Below, piece after piece: positions 45,172-53,525 of a stretch of DNA of 64,000 nt. Source of the DNA: JAKOWB01 sp038363005 (lineage in GTDB: Bacteria; Pseudomonadota; Alphaproteobacteria; Kiloniellales; JACOMY01); the NCBI GenBank assembly GCA_038363005.1, contig JBBQBI010000023.1, positions 25,778 through 89,777 of the forward strand. Reading direction: 5' to 3'. Within the stretch, counting starts at the first letter, position 1, and the number at the start of each line of letters is the position of its first letter. The position numbers and the translations under genes are program-made. The notes under the pieces were generated by a model. That model had not been told where the DNA came from. It saw nothing but the letters and a program-made list of their open reading frames with translations, and did not search any database.

Positions 45172-45939
45172 CTATGCCGTCCAGCCGCAGGCGGCGAAGC
45201 CCGGCTGCAAAGCATCGGGCAGCGGCGCCTCGGCCACCACCGCCGGCTTGCTGGGATAGAGCGGCACCACGACCCGGCGCGCGTGCAGGTGCAGCGGCTC
45301 GCTGCGGCTGTCGCCGACGCGTGGGCCATAGAGGGGGTCACCCAGGATGGGAAAGCCCAGGTGCGCCAGGTGGACGCGGATCTGATGAGTCCGGCCGGTC
45401 AGCGGTCGGCACTCGATCCAGGCACGGTCGGGGCCGCGGCCCAGCACGCGCCATTCGGTGATGGCCGACTGGCCGTCGTCGGCCACCAGCATCTTCCAAC
45501 CCTTGACGGCATTCAGCTTGCTCAGCGGCGCCTCGATGCGGCCGCTGTCGGTTGCCGGCTGGCCCAGCACCAGAGCCCAGTATGTCTTCTCCACCCTGCC
45601 TTCGGCGAAGAGCGCGCCCAACTTGCGCAGCGCCTTGCGGTGCCGCCCCAGCACCAGGCAGCCCGAGGTGTCGCGGTCCAGGCGGTGGGCCAGCTGCGGA
45701 TCGGCAGGCAAGCCAAAGCGCAGCGGCTCCATGTAGTCCTCCAGCGTGTCGCCACCGCGCGGGCCGGCGTGCACAGCAATGCCCGCCGGCTTGTCGATGA
45801 TCAACATCAGCCCGTCGCGGTAGAGCAGGCGCTGGACGAGGTCGAGGCCGGGCCGCGACGGCGCGGCCGCTGGCGCCGGCGCCCGGCGGGGCGGCGGGCG
45901 CTTCGGGGAACGGCGCTTCGGGGGACGGGCTCCAAGCAT
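45172..45939 (-). CDS. RluA-family RNA pseudouridine synthase
   Basis: The 255-residue enzyme has the RluA core with the catalytic Asp in AHRLDRDTSGCLVLG, preceded by LIIDKPAGIAVHAG and followed by LTGRTHQIRVHLAHLG. There is no S4 domain. Instead, the first 28 residues are Pro/Arg-rich, which may help bind RNA. Which rRNA or tRNA uridine it modifies cannot be told from sequence. Confidence 0.9.
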   Translation of the reverse strand: MLGARPPKRRSPKRPPPRRAPAPAAAPSRPGLDLVQRLLYRDGLMLIIDKPAGIAVHAGPRGGDTLEDYMEPLRFGLPADPQLAHRLDRDTSGCLVLGRHRKALRKLGALFAEGRVEKTYWALVLGQPATDSGRIEAPLSKLNAVKGWKMLVADDGQSAITEWRVLGRGPDRAWIECRPLTGRTHQIRVHLAHLGFPILGDPLYGPRVGDSRSEPLHLHARRVVVPLYPSKPAVVAEAPLPDALQPGFAACGWTA

Positions 45940-46019
45940 GGCGGCGAGGCATAGACCCCGGCGTCCCCTGCGGCAAGCTGGTGCGGGCGTTGGGGGCGGG
46001 ACGCGGCTAAAGTGAGCGC

Positions 46020-46313
46020 ATGAAACCGGGCCTGCTGTCTTTCCTTCTGGGGCACCTGCTGGTCGGCATCCTGGCCGGCTGGTCGGTGCTGGGCCTGCTG
46101 CTCTGGTTCGATACCGCCGGCCTGCGCACGCTGATCGCGAAGAGCGGCGAGGGCTGGCTGGTGGTCGGCCTGCTGCTCTTCGGTTTCGCCATCACCTTCG
46201 GCAGCCTGGCCATGGGTACCGGCGTCATGGGTCTGCGCGAACGCCAGCCGAAGGCGCCCGACACGGGCCACCTGGTCAAGGCGCCGGCGCGCGCCAGGCG
46301 CGGCCGCCGCTAG
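46020..46313 (+). CDS. small two-helix membrane protein of unknown function
   Basis: The 97-residue protein has two membrane segments (FLLGHLLVGILAGWSVLGLLLWF and GWLVVGLLLFGFAITFGSLAMGTG) and a basic C-terminal tail (ARARRGRR). I do not recognise a family with a known role. It is divergent from the pseudouridine synthase and precedes hrpB on the same strand by 43 bp. Confidence 0.65.
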   Translation: MKPGLLSFLLGHLLVGILAGWSVLGLLLWFDTAGLRTLIAKSGEGWLVVGLLLFGFAITFGSLAMGTGVMGLRERQPKAPDTGHLVKAPARARRGRR

Positions 46314-46356
46314 CCGCCGGTTGCCAGGCGGCGGCGCCTGGGCCACAAGCCTGACC

Positions 46357-48837
46357 ATGCCGCCGCCGCTGCCCATCGATCCCCTGTTGCCCGCGGTCGT
46401 CGCCACATTGGCCGACGCGCCCAGCCTGGTGCTGCAAGCGCCGCCCGGTGCCGGCAAGACCACGCGCGTGCCGCTGGCACTGGCCGCCGCGCCCTGGATG
46501 GCCGGCCGCAAGGTCCTGGTGTTGGAGCCGCGGCGCCTGCCGGCGCGCCTGGCGGCACGCCACATGGCGGCCAGCCTGGGCGAGGCGGTGGGCGAGCAGG
46601 TCGGCTATCGCGTGCGGTTGGACAGCAAGGTCGGCCCGAAGACCCGGGTCGAGCTGGTCACCGATGGCATCTTCCTGCGCCGCCTGCAGGGCGATCCTGG
46701 GCTGCAGGATATCGGCTGCGTGGTGTTCGACGAGTTCCATGAGCGCGGCGTGGAGAGCGACCTGGCGTTGGCCCTGGCGCTGGAGGCGCAGGCGCTGAAC
46801 CCGGCGCTCCGCCTGCTGGTGATGTCGGCGACCTTGGATGCGGCACCCATCGCCAGGCTGCTGGGCGCGGCGCCGATCCTGACCAGCGAGGGCCGCGCCT
46901 TTCCGGTGGAGATCCGCTGGGCCGACCGCGCGCCGCTGGGCCGTATCGAGGACACAGTGAGCGAGACGGTGCTGCGCGCCCTGCGCGAGGAAACCGGCAG
47001 TATCCTGGTCTTCCTGCCGGGACAGGGCGAGATCCGCCGCGTCGCTGAACGTCTGGATGCGCGCCTGCCGCCGGGCTGCGAGCTGGCGCCGCTCTATGGC
47101 GACCTCGACAGCCGCGCGCAGGACGCCGCGTTGCAGCCGGCGCCGCCCGGCCGGCGCAAGGTAGTGCTGGCCACCTCCATCGCCGAGACGAGTCTCACCA
47201 TTGAGGGCATCCGCGTGGTGGTCGACAGCGGCCTCGCCCGGGTGCCGCGCTACGACCCGCGCAGCGGCATGACGCGGCTGGAAACACTGCGCGCCAGCCA
47301 GGCCACGGCGACGCAACGCGCCGGCCGCGCCGGACGGTTGGAATCCGGCATCTGCTATCGCCTGTGGACCGAGGCCGACCAGCGCGCCCGCAGCCCGCAT
47401 CCGACGCCGGAGATCCTGGCCAGTGACCCGGCGCCGCTGGCGCTGGAGCTGGCGCTCTGGGGTGCCGGCGAGGGGCGCGACCTGGCGTTTCTCGATCCGC
47501 CTCCGGCCGGGCCGCTGGCGCAGGCGCGCGCCCTCCTGGCCGACCTGGGCGCGCTCGACGCCGCTGGCCAGCCGACGCCGCACGGCCGGGCCATGGCGTC
47601 GCTGGGACTGCATCCGCGCCTGGCGCACATGATCCTGGCGGCGCGCGCGGAGGGGCAGGGTCGCCTGGCCTGCGGCCTGGCGGCGCTGCTGGCCGGGCGC
47701 GACCTGCTGCGCGGCACCCGCGACTGCGACCTGCGCCTGCGCGTCGACTTGCTGTTCCGTGCCGGGCGCGACGACCCGCGCGCCGATCGCGGCGCGCTGT
47801 TCGAGGCACGCGCGCTGGTCAAGCAGTGGAGCCAGAGCGCCGCCGTGCCGCGCGACGAGGCGGTCGACAGCGCCCTGGCGGGCGAGGTGCTGGCGCTGGC
47901 TTATCCCGACCGCCTGGCGCAGGCGCGTGGCGCCCTGGGTCACTTCCGCCTGGCCAACGGACGCGGCGCCGTGGTGGCGGCCGAGGACGCGCTGGCGGCG
48001 GCGCCCTGGCTCGCCATCGCCGCGCTCGACGGCGACAGCGAGCGCGCCCGCGTCTTCCTGGCCGCGCCGCTGACCCAGGCCGCTCTCGAGACGCGCTTTA
48101 CCGAGCGCATCGTGGAAGAGCGCCTGGTCGCCTGGGATGCCCGTGCCGAGGCCGTGCAGCTGCTGCGCCGCCGCAAGCTGGGCGCCCTGGTGCTGGAGGA
48201 GAAGCGAGACGGCGCGGCCGACCCGGCGGCGGTGGCTGCTGCCTTGGCCGAGGGCATCCGGCAGCTCGGTCACGCCGCGCTGCCCTGGACGCCTGCGGCG
48301 CGGTCGCTGCAAGCCCGCGTGGCGCTGTTGCGGCGCCTCTGGCCCGAGTCCTGGCCCGACCTGTCGGACGAGTCCTTGCTGGCCGATCCGCTGGCCTGGC
48401 TGGGCGCGGCCCTGCAGGGCCTGACCCGACGGACACAGCTGGCGCGGCTCGACCTTGGCGAGGCACTGCGCGAGCAGCTCACCTGGCAGCAGCGCCGCGA
48501 TCTCGACCGCCTGGCACCGACCCACCTGGCGGTGCCGAGCGGCCGACAGGTGGAGATCGACTATGGCGGCGAGGCGCCGGTGCTGGCGGTCAAGCTGCAG
48601 GAGCTGTTCGGTCAGCGCAGCACCCCGGCGGTGGCTGACGGGCGCGTGCCGGTGGTGATCCACCTGCTATCGCCGGCCGGCCGGCCGGTGCAGGTGACAC
48701 AGGACCTCGCCGGCTTCTGGCAGGGCAGCTACGCCGCCGTGCGCGCCGAGCTGCGTGGCCGCTATCCCAAGCATCCCTGGCCGGAGGACCCGCTGACCGC
48801 GCCGCCGCAGCGCGGCACCAAGCGCTCGGGGCGCTAG
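46357..48837 (+). CDS. hrpB: ATP-dependent RNA helicase HrpB
   Basis: The 826-residue DEAH/RHA-type helicase has Walker A APPGAGKTT, the DEFH variant of motif II (VVFDEFHERG), SAT motif III, motif V TSIAETSLTIEG and motif VI QRAGRAGR. The C-terminal HrpB domain includes LTWQQRRDLDRLAPTHLAVPSG and ends with GRYPKHPWPEDP, the family signature. The substrate in bacteria is unknown. ATG 46357 is chosen because the sequence after it is conserved; a TTG at 46321 is possible. Neither has a strong ribosome site. Confidence 0.93.
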   Translation: MPPPLPIDPLLPAVVATLADAPSLVLQAPPGAGKTTRVPLALAAAPWMAGRKVLVLEPRRLPARLAARHMAASLGEAVGEQVGYRVRLDSKVGPKTRVELVTDGIFLRRLQGDPGLQDIGCVVFDEFHERGVESDLALALALEAQALNPALRLLVMSATLDAAPIARLLGAAPILTSEGRAFPVEIRWADRAPLGRIEDTVSETVLRALREETGSILVFLPGQGEIRRVAERLDARLPPGCELAPLYGDLDSRAQDAALQPAPPGRRKVVLATSIAETSLTIEGIRVVVDSGLARVPRYDPRSGMTRLETLRASQATATQRAGRAGRLESGICYRLWTEADQRARSPHPTPEILASDPAPLALELALWGAGEGRDLAFLDPPPAGPLAQARALLADLGALDAAGQPTPHGRAMASLGLHPRLAHMILAARAEGQGRLACGLAALLAGRDLLRGTRDCDLRLRVDLLFRAGRDDPRADRGALFEARALVKQWSQSAAVPRDEAVDSALAGEVLALAYPDRLAQARGALGHFRLANGRGAVVAAEDALAAAPWLAIAALDGDSERARVFLAAPLTQAALETRFTERIVEERLVAWDARAEAVQLLRRRKLGALVLEEKRDGAADPAAVAAALAEGIRQLGHAALPWTPAARSLQARVALLRRLWPESWPDLSDESLLADPLAWLGAALQGLTRRTQLARLDLGEALREQLTWQQRRDLDRLAPTHLAVPSGRQVEIDYGGEAPVLAVKLQELFGQRSTPAVADGRVPVVIHLLSPAGRPVQVTQDLAGFWQGSYAAVRAELRGRYPKHPWPEDPLTAPPQRGTKRSGR

Positions 48838-48920
48838 GGCCGGCTGGCCCTGTGATCCCCTTCACAGCGCTTTGGACCGCAGCCGGCCACTGTCCCGTCA
48901 TCACGCGGGAGGTGGTGGCG

Positions 48921-49832
48921 ATGCAGGTTCCCTATGTCTACGCCGAGGTGCTGACAGCCGCTGAAGGAGCCCGCTGGCAGGTCGAGGAGCTGCTGCCGCG
49001 CGGGGCGGGCTTCGATTTCGCCCGGCCCTTCCTGCCGGACGGCATGGCGCCGACCACTGGTCTCGACTTCCTGTCCGACGCCGAGCGCCTGCTGCTGAAC
49101 CAGGTTCGTGCCCACGCCTATGTTGGCATCCTGGGCCTGATCGAGGAGTTCATCCTGCCCTTCGTGCTGGACCACGCCCGCCCGGCCGTCGCCGCCGACG
49201 AGGTGCGCACCCGCGCACTGATCGGCTTCGCCGCCGAGGAAGCCAAGCACATCCAACTTTTCCGCCGCTTCCGCAGCGCCTTCGCCGCCGGTTTCGGCAG
49301 CCCCTGTGGTCTGTTCGGGCCGGCCGAGACCCTGGCGCGCCAGGTGCTGGCCGATCCGCCCCTGGCCGTGGCCCTGATGGTGCTGCACCTGGAATGGATG
49401 ACGGAGTGCCACTGGCAGGCCTGCGCCGCCGAGGGCGCCGCGCTGGAGCCACGCTTCCGGTCGCTGCTGTGCCAGCACTGGGCGGAAGCAGCGCAGCACG
49501 CGCGGCTCGACGCCAACATGGTGGCCGAGTTGGGCGCCACGCTGTCGGGTGCCGAGGTACTGGATTGCGTTGATGCCTACCTGCGTATTGTGCTCCTCTT
49601 CGATGCGGCTTTGCAGCGCCAGGCGCAGCTCGACCTCGACAGCTTCGAGCGGGCGGCGCGGCGCCGCCTGGAAGCGGCCGAGCGCGCCACTTTCCTGGCG
49701 GTACAGCAGCGTGCCAATCGGAAGGTCTATCTGGCCGCCGGCATGACCCACCCGCGCGTCCTGGCCTCGCTCGACGCGCTGCACCCTTTCGCCGGCGCGC
49801 GGGTGACCGCCGCGGCAACTGCGATTGTCTAA
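48921..49832 (+). CDS. ferritin-like diiron protein (AurF-like oxygenase candidate)
   Basis: The 303-residue all-helical protein carries spaced carboxylate/His sets that could hold two irons: E75/E76 in LGLIEEFILPF, E107 and H110 in AAEEAKH, E158 or E162 in LHLEWMTECHW, and H186, E189 and H193 in QHWAEAAQHARLD. The extra His one turn before the last Glu resembles p-aminobenzoate N-oxygenase AurF. The substrate is unknown. GGAGG precedes the ATG; the frame is open further upstream. The GTG start of the OsmC gene lies 31 bp after its stop, suggesting shared function. Confidence 0.65.
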   Translation: MQVPYVYAEVLTAAEGARWQVEELLPRGAGFDFARPFLPDGMAPTTGLDFLSDAERLLLNQVRAHAYVGILGLIEEFILPFVLDHARPAVAADEVRTRALIGFAAEEAKHIQLFRRFRSAFAAGFGSPCGLFGPAETLARQVLADPPLAVALMVLHLEWMTECHWQACAAEGAALEPRFRSLLCQHWAEAAQHARLDANMVAELGATLSGAEVLDCVDAYLRIVLLFDAALQRQAQLDLDSFERAARRRLEAAERATFLAVQQRANRKVYLAAGMTHPRVLASLDALHPFAGARVTAAATAIV

Positions 49833-49863
49833 ACCCACGACCCATTTCAAAAGGACACCTCCC

Positions 49864-50430
49864 GTGAAGACCACCGCCAACGATCTGTCGCGCCACACCA
49901 ATGGCATCGACCTGGAGGCCCTGACCGCCGCCGGGGCCGTGATGACCGCCGATCCAGCCGAGGCGCAGACCCGGTTCCGCGTTACCACGCAGTGGCAGGA
50001 CGCAATGCGCAGCGAGACCACGGTGCGCTCGCTCACCACCGGGAGCCAGACGCTGCGGCGCAGCTATCGGATCCAGGCGGACGAGCCGGTCATGCTGGGC
50101 GGCGGCTGCAGCGCGCCCAATCCGATGGACCTGATGCTGGCGGCGCTGAACGCCTGCATGCTGGTCGGCTATGCCTGCCAGGCGGCGCAGGCCGGCTTGC
50201 AGATCCGCAACCTGACGATTGAGACCGACAGCGACATCGATATGCGCGGTTTCCTGGGGGTTGCTGGTGTGGCGCCGGGCTGCAGCGTGGTGCGCCAGGT
50301 GGTGAAGGTCGACGGCGACGGCACCGCGGCCGACTGGCTGAAGATCCACCGCGCGGTGCAGGCGACCTCGCCGATCTACCACAGCCTGACGCAGCCGGTG
50401 CGCATCGAGACCACGCTGGAAGTCGGCTAG
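49864..50430 (+). CDS. OsmC family protein lacking the second peroxidatic Cys
   Basis: The 188-residue protein shows the OsmC fold motif GGGCSAPNPMDLMLAALNAC, with C98 where the first catalytic Cys lies. The second catalytic Cys, usually in CPVxxTL, is replaced: the sequence reads ATSPIYHSL. A classical OsmC/Ohr dithiol peroxidase cycle is therefore unlikely. GTG 49864 follows AAAGGA; a TTG 13 codons upstream would overlap the diiron gene. It is the second gene of a pair with the diiron protein. Confidence 0.8.
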   Translation: MKTTANDLSRHTNGIDLEALTAAGAVMTADPAEAQTRFRVTTQWQDAMRSETTVRSLTTGSQTLRRSYRIQADEPVMLGGGCSAPNPMDLMLAALNACMLVGYACQAAQAGLQIRNLTIETDSDIDMRGFLGVAGVAPGCSVVRQVVKVDGDGTAADWLKIHRAVQATSPIYHSLTQPVRIETTLEVG

Positions 50431-51422
50431 CGCCGGCCGACCGACCTAGGCCCGAACAATCTGGGAAAGTCGGCTTCGTACTCGCCGGCCAGGAAGCGGA
50501 AGGTGTTGTACTTCTCCAGCAGCAGGGCCTTGGCTTCCTCCATCGCCGGGCGGCGCTCGCGCCAGAGGTCCGAGGCAACCCAGTCGGCGATGCGCTCCAT
50601 CACCAGCGGGTCCTCCGGGTCGAAGCGCTGGAACGAGCCGGCCGGCAGGTAGCGCTCCAGGTTCGGGCAGCCGTAGTACAGCGGCAGGCAACCGGCCAGG
50701 ATCGGGTCGGCCACCTTTTCGGTGAAGTAGTCGTCGTAGCGGCTGTTCTCGAAGGCAATGGAGTAGCGATAAGGCGCCAACGCCGTCCACTTGTCGGCAA
50801 TCGGCTGGAAGCCGCGGCCGAAGAGATCGAAATCCATTGCCTGGCGTAATCGGTCGAGGAAGGCCAGGCGGTAGCGGTGACCGGTGCTCCACGCCAGGTC
50901 GCTGGTGATCCAGGACAGGTGCTTGGGTTTGTCGTCCGGCAGCGGCAGGGCACGCAGCTCGTCATAGCTCTTGCCGACGTGCCAGGTGCGCATCAGGCAG
51001 TGTGTGATGCGGTAGTCGTTGGCAGCGTCGGGGCCGGGCAAGGCGGGATCGACGGCATAGACGCGGGCGCCAGTCGAGGGTGTGCGCAACAGGTCGCCCA
51101 CTTCCGCTATCGGCGGTTCGCCGACGCAGTGCCACAGGCGGTTCGGCGGCTGTGGCCGCGGCGGGTCGCCATCGTCGCATTGGGTCAAGACCAGCCAATA
51201 GTGTGGCTCTTCGGCGTGCTCGAAGGCGTAGTGCACGCGGCCAACCCGCCCACTGCCGCCGGGTGTCATCGCGGCCAGGGCCTGGGCGCCGTCACGCCAG
51301 CCGTCGATCAACTGGACCCGGATCTCCGGGCTGGCGGCCAGCTGCCGCCGGCGCCACCGGAAGCGCAGCCGGCGCGCGCTCGCCTTCAACTCCAGGCGAA
51401 GCGCCCTGCGAACAGCCTTCAA
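50427..51422 (-). CDS. glycosyltransferase family 10 (alpha-1,3-fucosyltransferase-like)
   Basis: The 331-residue protein contains the GT10 donor-site motif in its C-terminal half: YRYSIAFENSRYDDYFTEK, then DPILAGCLPLYYGCPNLERYLP and FQRFDP. It should transfer fucose, or another sugar, from a GDP-linked donor to a surface glycan. GDP-mannose made by ManC (about 43 kb away) is the precursor of GDP-fucose. The N-terminus is very basic and starts at a TTG, so the start is uncertain. No other glycan genes adjoin it. It overlaps osmC at the 3' end by 4 bp. Confidence 0.78.
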   Translation of the reverse strand: MKAVRRALRLELKASARRLRFRWRRRQLAASPEIRVQLIDGWRDGAQALAAMTPGGSGRVGRVHYAFEHAEEPHYWLVLTQCDDGDPPRPQPPNRLWHCVGEPPIAEVGDLLRTPSTGARVYAVDPALPGPDAANDYRITHCLMRTWHVGKSYDELRALPLPDDKPKHLSWITSDLAWSTGHRYRLAFLDRLRQAMDFDLFGRGFQPIADKWTALAPYRYSIAFENSRYDDYFTEKVADPILAGCLPLYYGCPNLERYLPAGSFQRFDPEDPLVMERIADWVASDLWRERRPAMEEAKALLLEKYNTFRFLAGEYEADFPRLFGPRSVGRR

Positions 51423-51486
51423 GCGAGCGCGGCGCGCCTTGGCACGCGGCGAACGAGGGCGGGAAATGGCCCGGCGCCCCCGGGTG

Positions 51487-51930
51487 CTACATCGTTGCCG
51501 AAGTCATGTCGATGTCGCGCCGCGCGCCGGACAGCGAGACGGTGAAGCCGGCCATCACGTCGACCAGCGTCATGATCATCAGCAGGAAAAAGATGGAGGT
51601 CGAGCAGGCGTTCCACAGCAGGAAGCAGATCAGGCAGATCACAAAGGTGATCAGCGACATGGAGTGGTCGGCGACCGAGACGCGCGAGGTGCGCGTCGCC
51701 TTGAGGATCTCGCCGAACAGCATGAAGAGCCCGATCAGCAGCACCAGATCGCCTACCGAGAAGACCCAGATGCCGCCCGACGGCATGGTGATGTTCATCA
51801 GGATGGAGCCGAAGGCGGTCACGTCGATCACCGCGATGACGAGGTAGACCAGGACGATGCCGGCCAGGTAGGGCACCTGTCGCAGCACGCGACCCACCGT
51901 CAGTCTGCCTTCTTCCCGACGTACCAGCAT
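51487..51930 (-). CDS. four-helix membrane protein of unknown function
   Basis: The 146-residue protein has four membrane segments, including YLAGIVLVYLVIAVIDVTAFG, FSVGDLVLLIGLFMLFGEIL and MSLITFVICLICFLLWNAC. A short basic N-terminus precedes them and a charged C-terminal tail follows. I do not recognise the family. ATG 51930 follows GGAAAG; a longer frame up to 51966 is less likely. It lies 64 bp before the GT10 start on the same strand and might be part of the same surface-glycan unit. Confidence 0.7.
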   Translation of the reverse strand: MLVRREEGRLTVGRVLRQVPYLAGIVLVYLVIAVIDVTAFGSILMNITMPSGGIWVFSVGDLVLLIGLFMLFGEILKATRTSRVSVADHSMSLITFVICLICFLLWNACSTSIFFLLMIMTLVDVMAGFTVSLSGARRDIDMTSATM

Positions 51931-52053
51931 GGCTCTTTCCTCCACCTCACGGACTCGCGGCAGCACTCTGCCTCAAGTGGCGGCCGGGCGCCATCAATTG
52001 CCTTGCGTGGGCTTGCCCCTTGCAAGGTCGGCCCAGGGCACTAATGTGACGGG

Positions 52054-52137
52054 TCTATGGCTGGGGTGCCGCGTCCGCCGGACGGGGCTGAGAACACACC
52101 CATCGAACCTGACCTGGTTAAGACCAGCGGAGGGAGC
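52054..52137 (+). promoter_or_regulatory. TPP riboswitch (THI element)
   Basis: The conserved THI-box words are in order: GGGGTGCC, a variable GC-rich stem, GGGGCTGAGA, ACACCC, TCGAACCTGA, CTGGTTA, ACCAGCGGAGGGA. GGAGGGA is also the only ribosome-binding site for the GTG of thiO at 52140, so thiamine pyrophosphate binding should hide it and block translation of thiO and the coupled genes. Confidence 0.93.
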
Positions 52138-52139
52138 CC

Positions 52140-53312
52140 GTGTCGGATCTTGAGAGCAAAGCTAATTCCGCGCCCAGCGTCGCTGTGGTCGGCGGCGGCG
52201 TCGCCGGCCTTGCCATCGCCTGGCGGCTGGCGCAGCAGGGCGCCCGTGTCACCGTCTGCGAGCGCGGCCGGATCGGGCAGGGCGCGAGCCACGCCGCCGC
52301 CGGCATGCTGGCCGCCGGTGTGGAGATCGAACCCGGCGAGGCCGCGCTGTGGCCGCTGACCCGCGCGGCGCAGCTTGCCTGGCCCGGTTTCGCCGCCGAG
52401 TTGACGGCGGCCAGCGGCCAGGCCCTGGGCTACCGCGCCGAGGGCACGCTGGTCGCCGCGCGCAGCGCCGATGACCTGCGCCGCCTGGACCGCCTGGTGG
52501 CGCTGCAGTCCGGCCTGGGCGTGCGGCTGGAGCGCCTGAGTGGCGCCGGCCTGCGAGCGCGCGAACCGGCCCTGGCGCCGGGGCTGGCAGGCGGGGTCTA
52601 CAGCCCAGACGATCATCAGGTGGAAAACCGCGCCCTGGCGCCGGCCCTGGCCACGGCCCTGGTGGCGGCCGGTGGCGTGATCCGCGAGGACTGCGCGGTC
52701 GCCGCGCTTGATGTTTCCCACGGACGGGCGCGCGGCCTGCTGCTGGCCGATGGCGAGCGCCTTGCCGCCGATGCCGTGGTACTGGCGGCCGGCGCCTGGT
52801 CGGCCGGTTTGGCCGGCTTGCCCGCCGACTGTCGTCCGCCGGTGCGGCCGGTGAAGGGCCAGATGCTGGCGCTGCGCATGGATCCGGCGCGGCCGCTGCT
52901 GCGCCACGTGCTCTGGGGTCCCGGCATCTACCTGGTGCCGCGCGAAGATGGCCGCCTGCTGCTGGGTGCCACGGTGGAGGAGAAGGGCTTCGACGACAGC
53001 ATCACCGCCGGCGGGTTGCTGACCCTGCTGGAGGCCGCCTGGCGCCTGCTGCCCGGCCTGGAGGAGTTGCCGCTGGCGGAGACCTGGGTTGGCTTCCGCC
53101 CGACCAGCCGCGACGACGCGCCGATCCTGGGCGCCACGCCGCTGCCCGGCCTGTTCCTGGCCACCGGGCAGCATCGCAACGGCATCCTGCTGCTGCCGCT
53201 GCTGGCAGAGGCCGTGGCCGGCGCGGTGCTCGAGCGGCCGCTGCCGGCGGTGGCGGCGCCCTTCACCCTGGCGCGCTTCCAGCCGCCCAGGGGCGACGAG
53301 CGCGCGGCATGA
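52140..53312 (+). CDS. thiO: glycine oxidase ThiO
   Basis: ThiO oxidises glycine to iminoglycine (dehydroglycine) for thiazole synthesis and needs FAD and O2. The 390-residue protein has the dinucleotide motif VVGGGVAGLAIAWRL, HAAAGMLAAGVE, and the DAO C-terminal block GFRPTSRDDAPILG and GQHRNGILL. The GTG start lies right after the riboswitch. Its stop overlaps the thiS start by 4 bp. The use of ThiO rather than ThiH implies aerobic thiamine synthesis. Confidence 0.95.
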   Translation: MSDLESKANSAPSVAVVGGGVAGLAIAWRLAQQGARVTVCERGRIGQGASHAAAGMLAAGVEIEPGEAALWPLTRAAQLAWPGFAAELTAASGQALGYRAEGTLVAARSADDLRRLDRLVALQSGLGVRLERLSGAGLRAREPALAPGLAGGVYSPDDHQVENRALAPALATALVAAGGVIREDCAVAALDVSHGRARGLLLADGERLAADAVVLAAGAWSAGLAGLPADCRPPVRPVKGQMLALRMDPARPLLRHVLWGPGIYLVPREDGRLLLGATVEEKGFDDSITAGGLLTLLEAAWRLLPGLEELPLAETWVGFRPTSRDDAPILGATPLPGLFLATGQHRNGILLLPLLAEAVAGAVLERPLPAVAAPFTLARFQPPRGDERAA

Positions 53313-53515
53313 TCCGGCTGCTGGTCAACGGCGCGGCGCAGGAGCTGGCCGCCGGCACGGTCAGCGAGGCCTTAGCCGCGCTGGCGCTGCCGACGGTCGG
53401 GCGTGGCCTGGCCGTTGCCCTGAATGGCGCCCTGGTGCCGCGGGCGCGCTGGGATGGCACGGCGCTGGCGGCCGGCGACCGGCTGGAAATCGTGCGCGCC
53501 GTCTCTGGCGGCTGA
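53309..53515 (+). CDS. thiS: sulfur carrier protein ThiS
   Basis: The 68-residue ubiquitin-like protein ends in the required Gly-Gly (RAVSGG), which is adenylated and thiocarboxylated to carry sulfur for the thiazole ring. It lies between thiO (4-bp overlap) and thiG (10-bp gap). Confidence 0.95.
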   Translation: MIRLLVNGAAQELAAGTVSEALAALALPTVGRGLAVALNGALVPRARWDGTALAAGDRLEIVRAVSGG

Positions 53516-53525
53516 AGGACCCACC

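Noticed and set aside
46276..48663. 795-codon minus-strand frame opposite hrpB
   Set aside because: Shadow of the helicase gene; rich in Gln/Arg/His, no domain.
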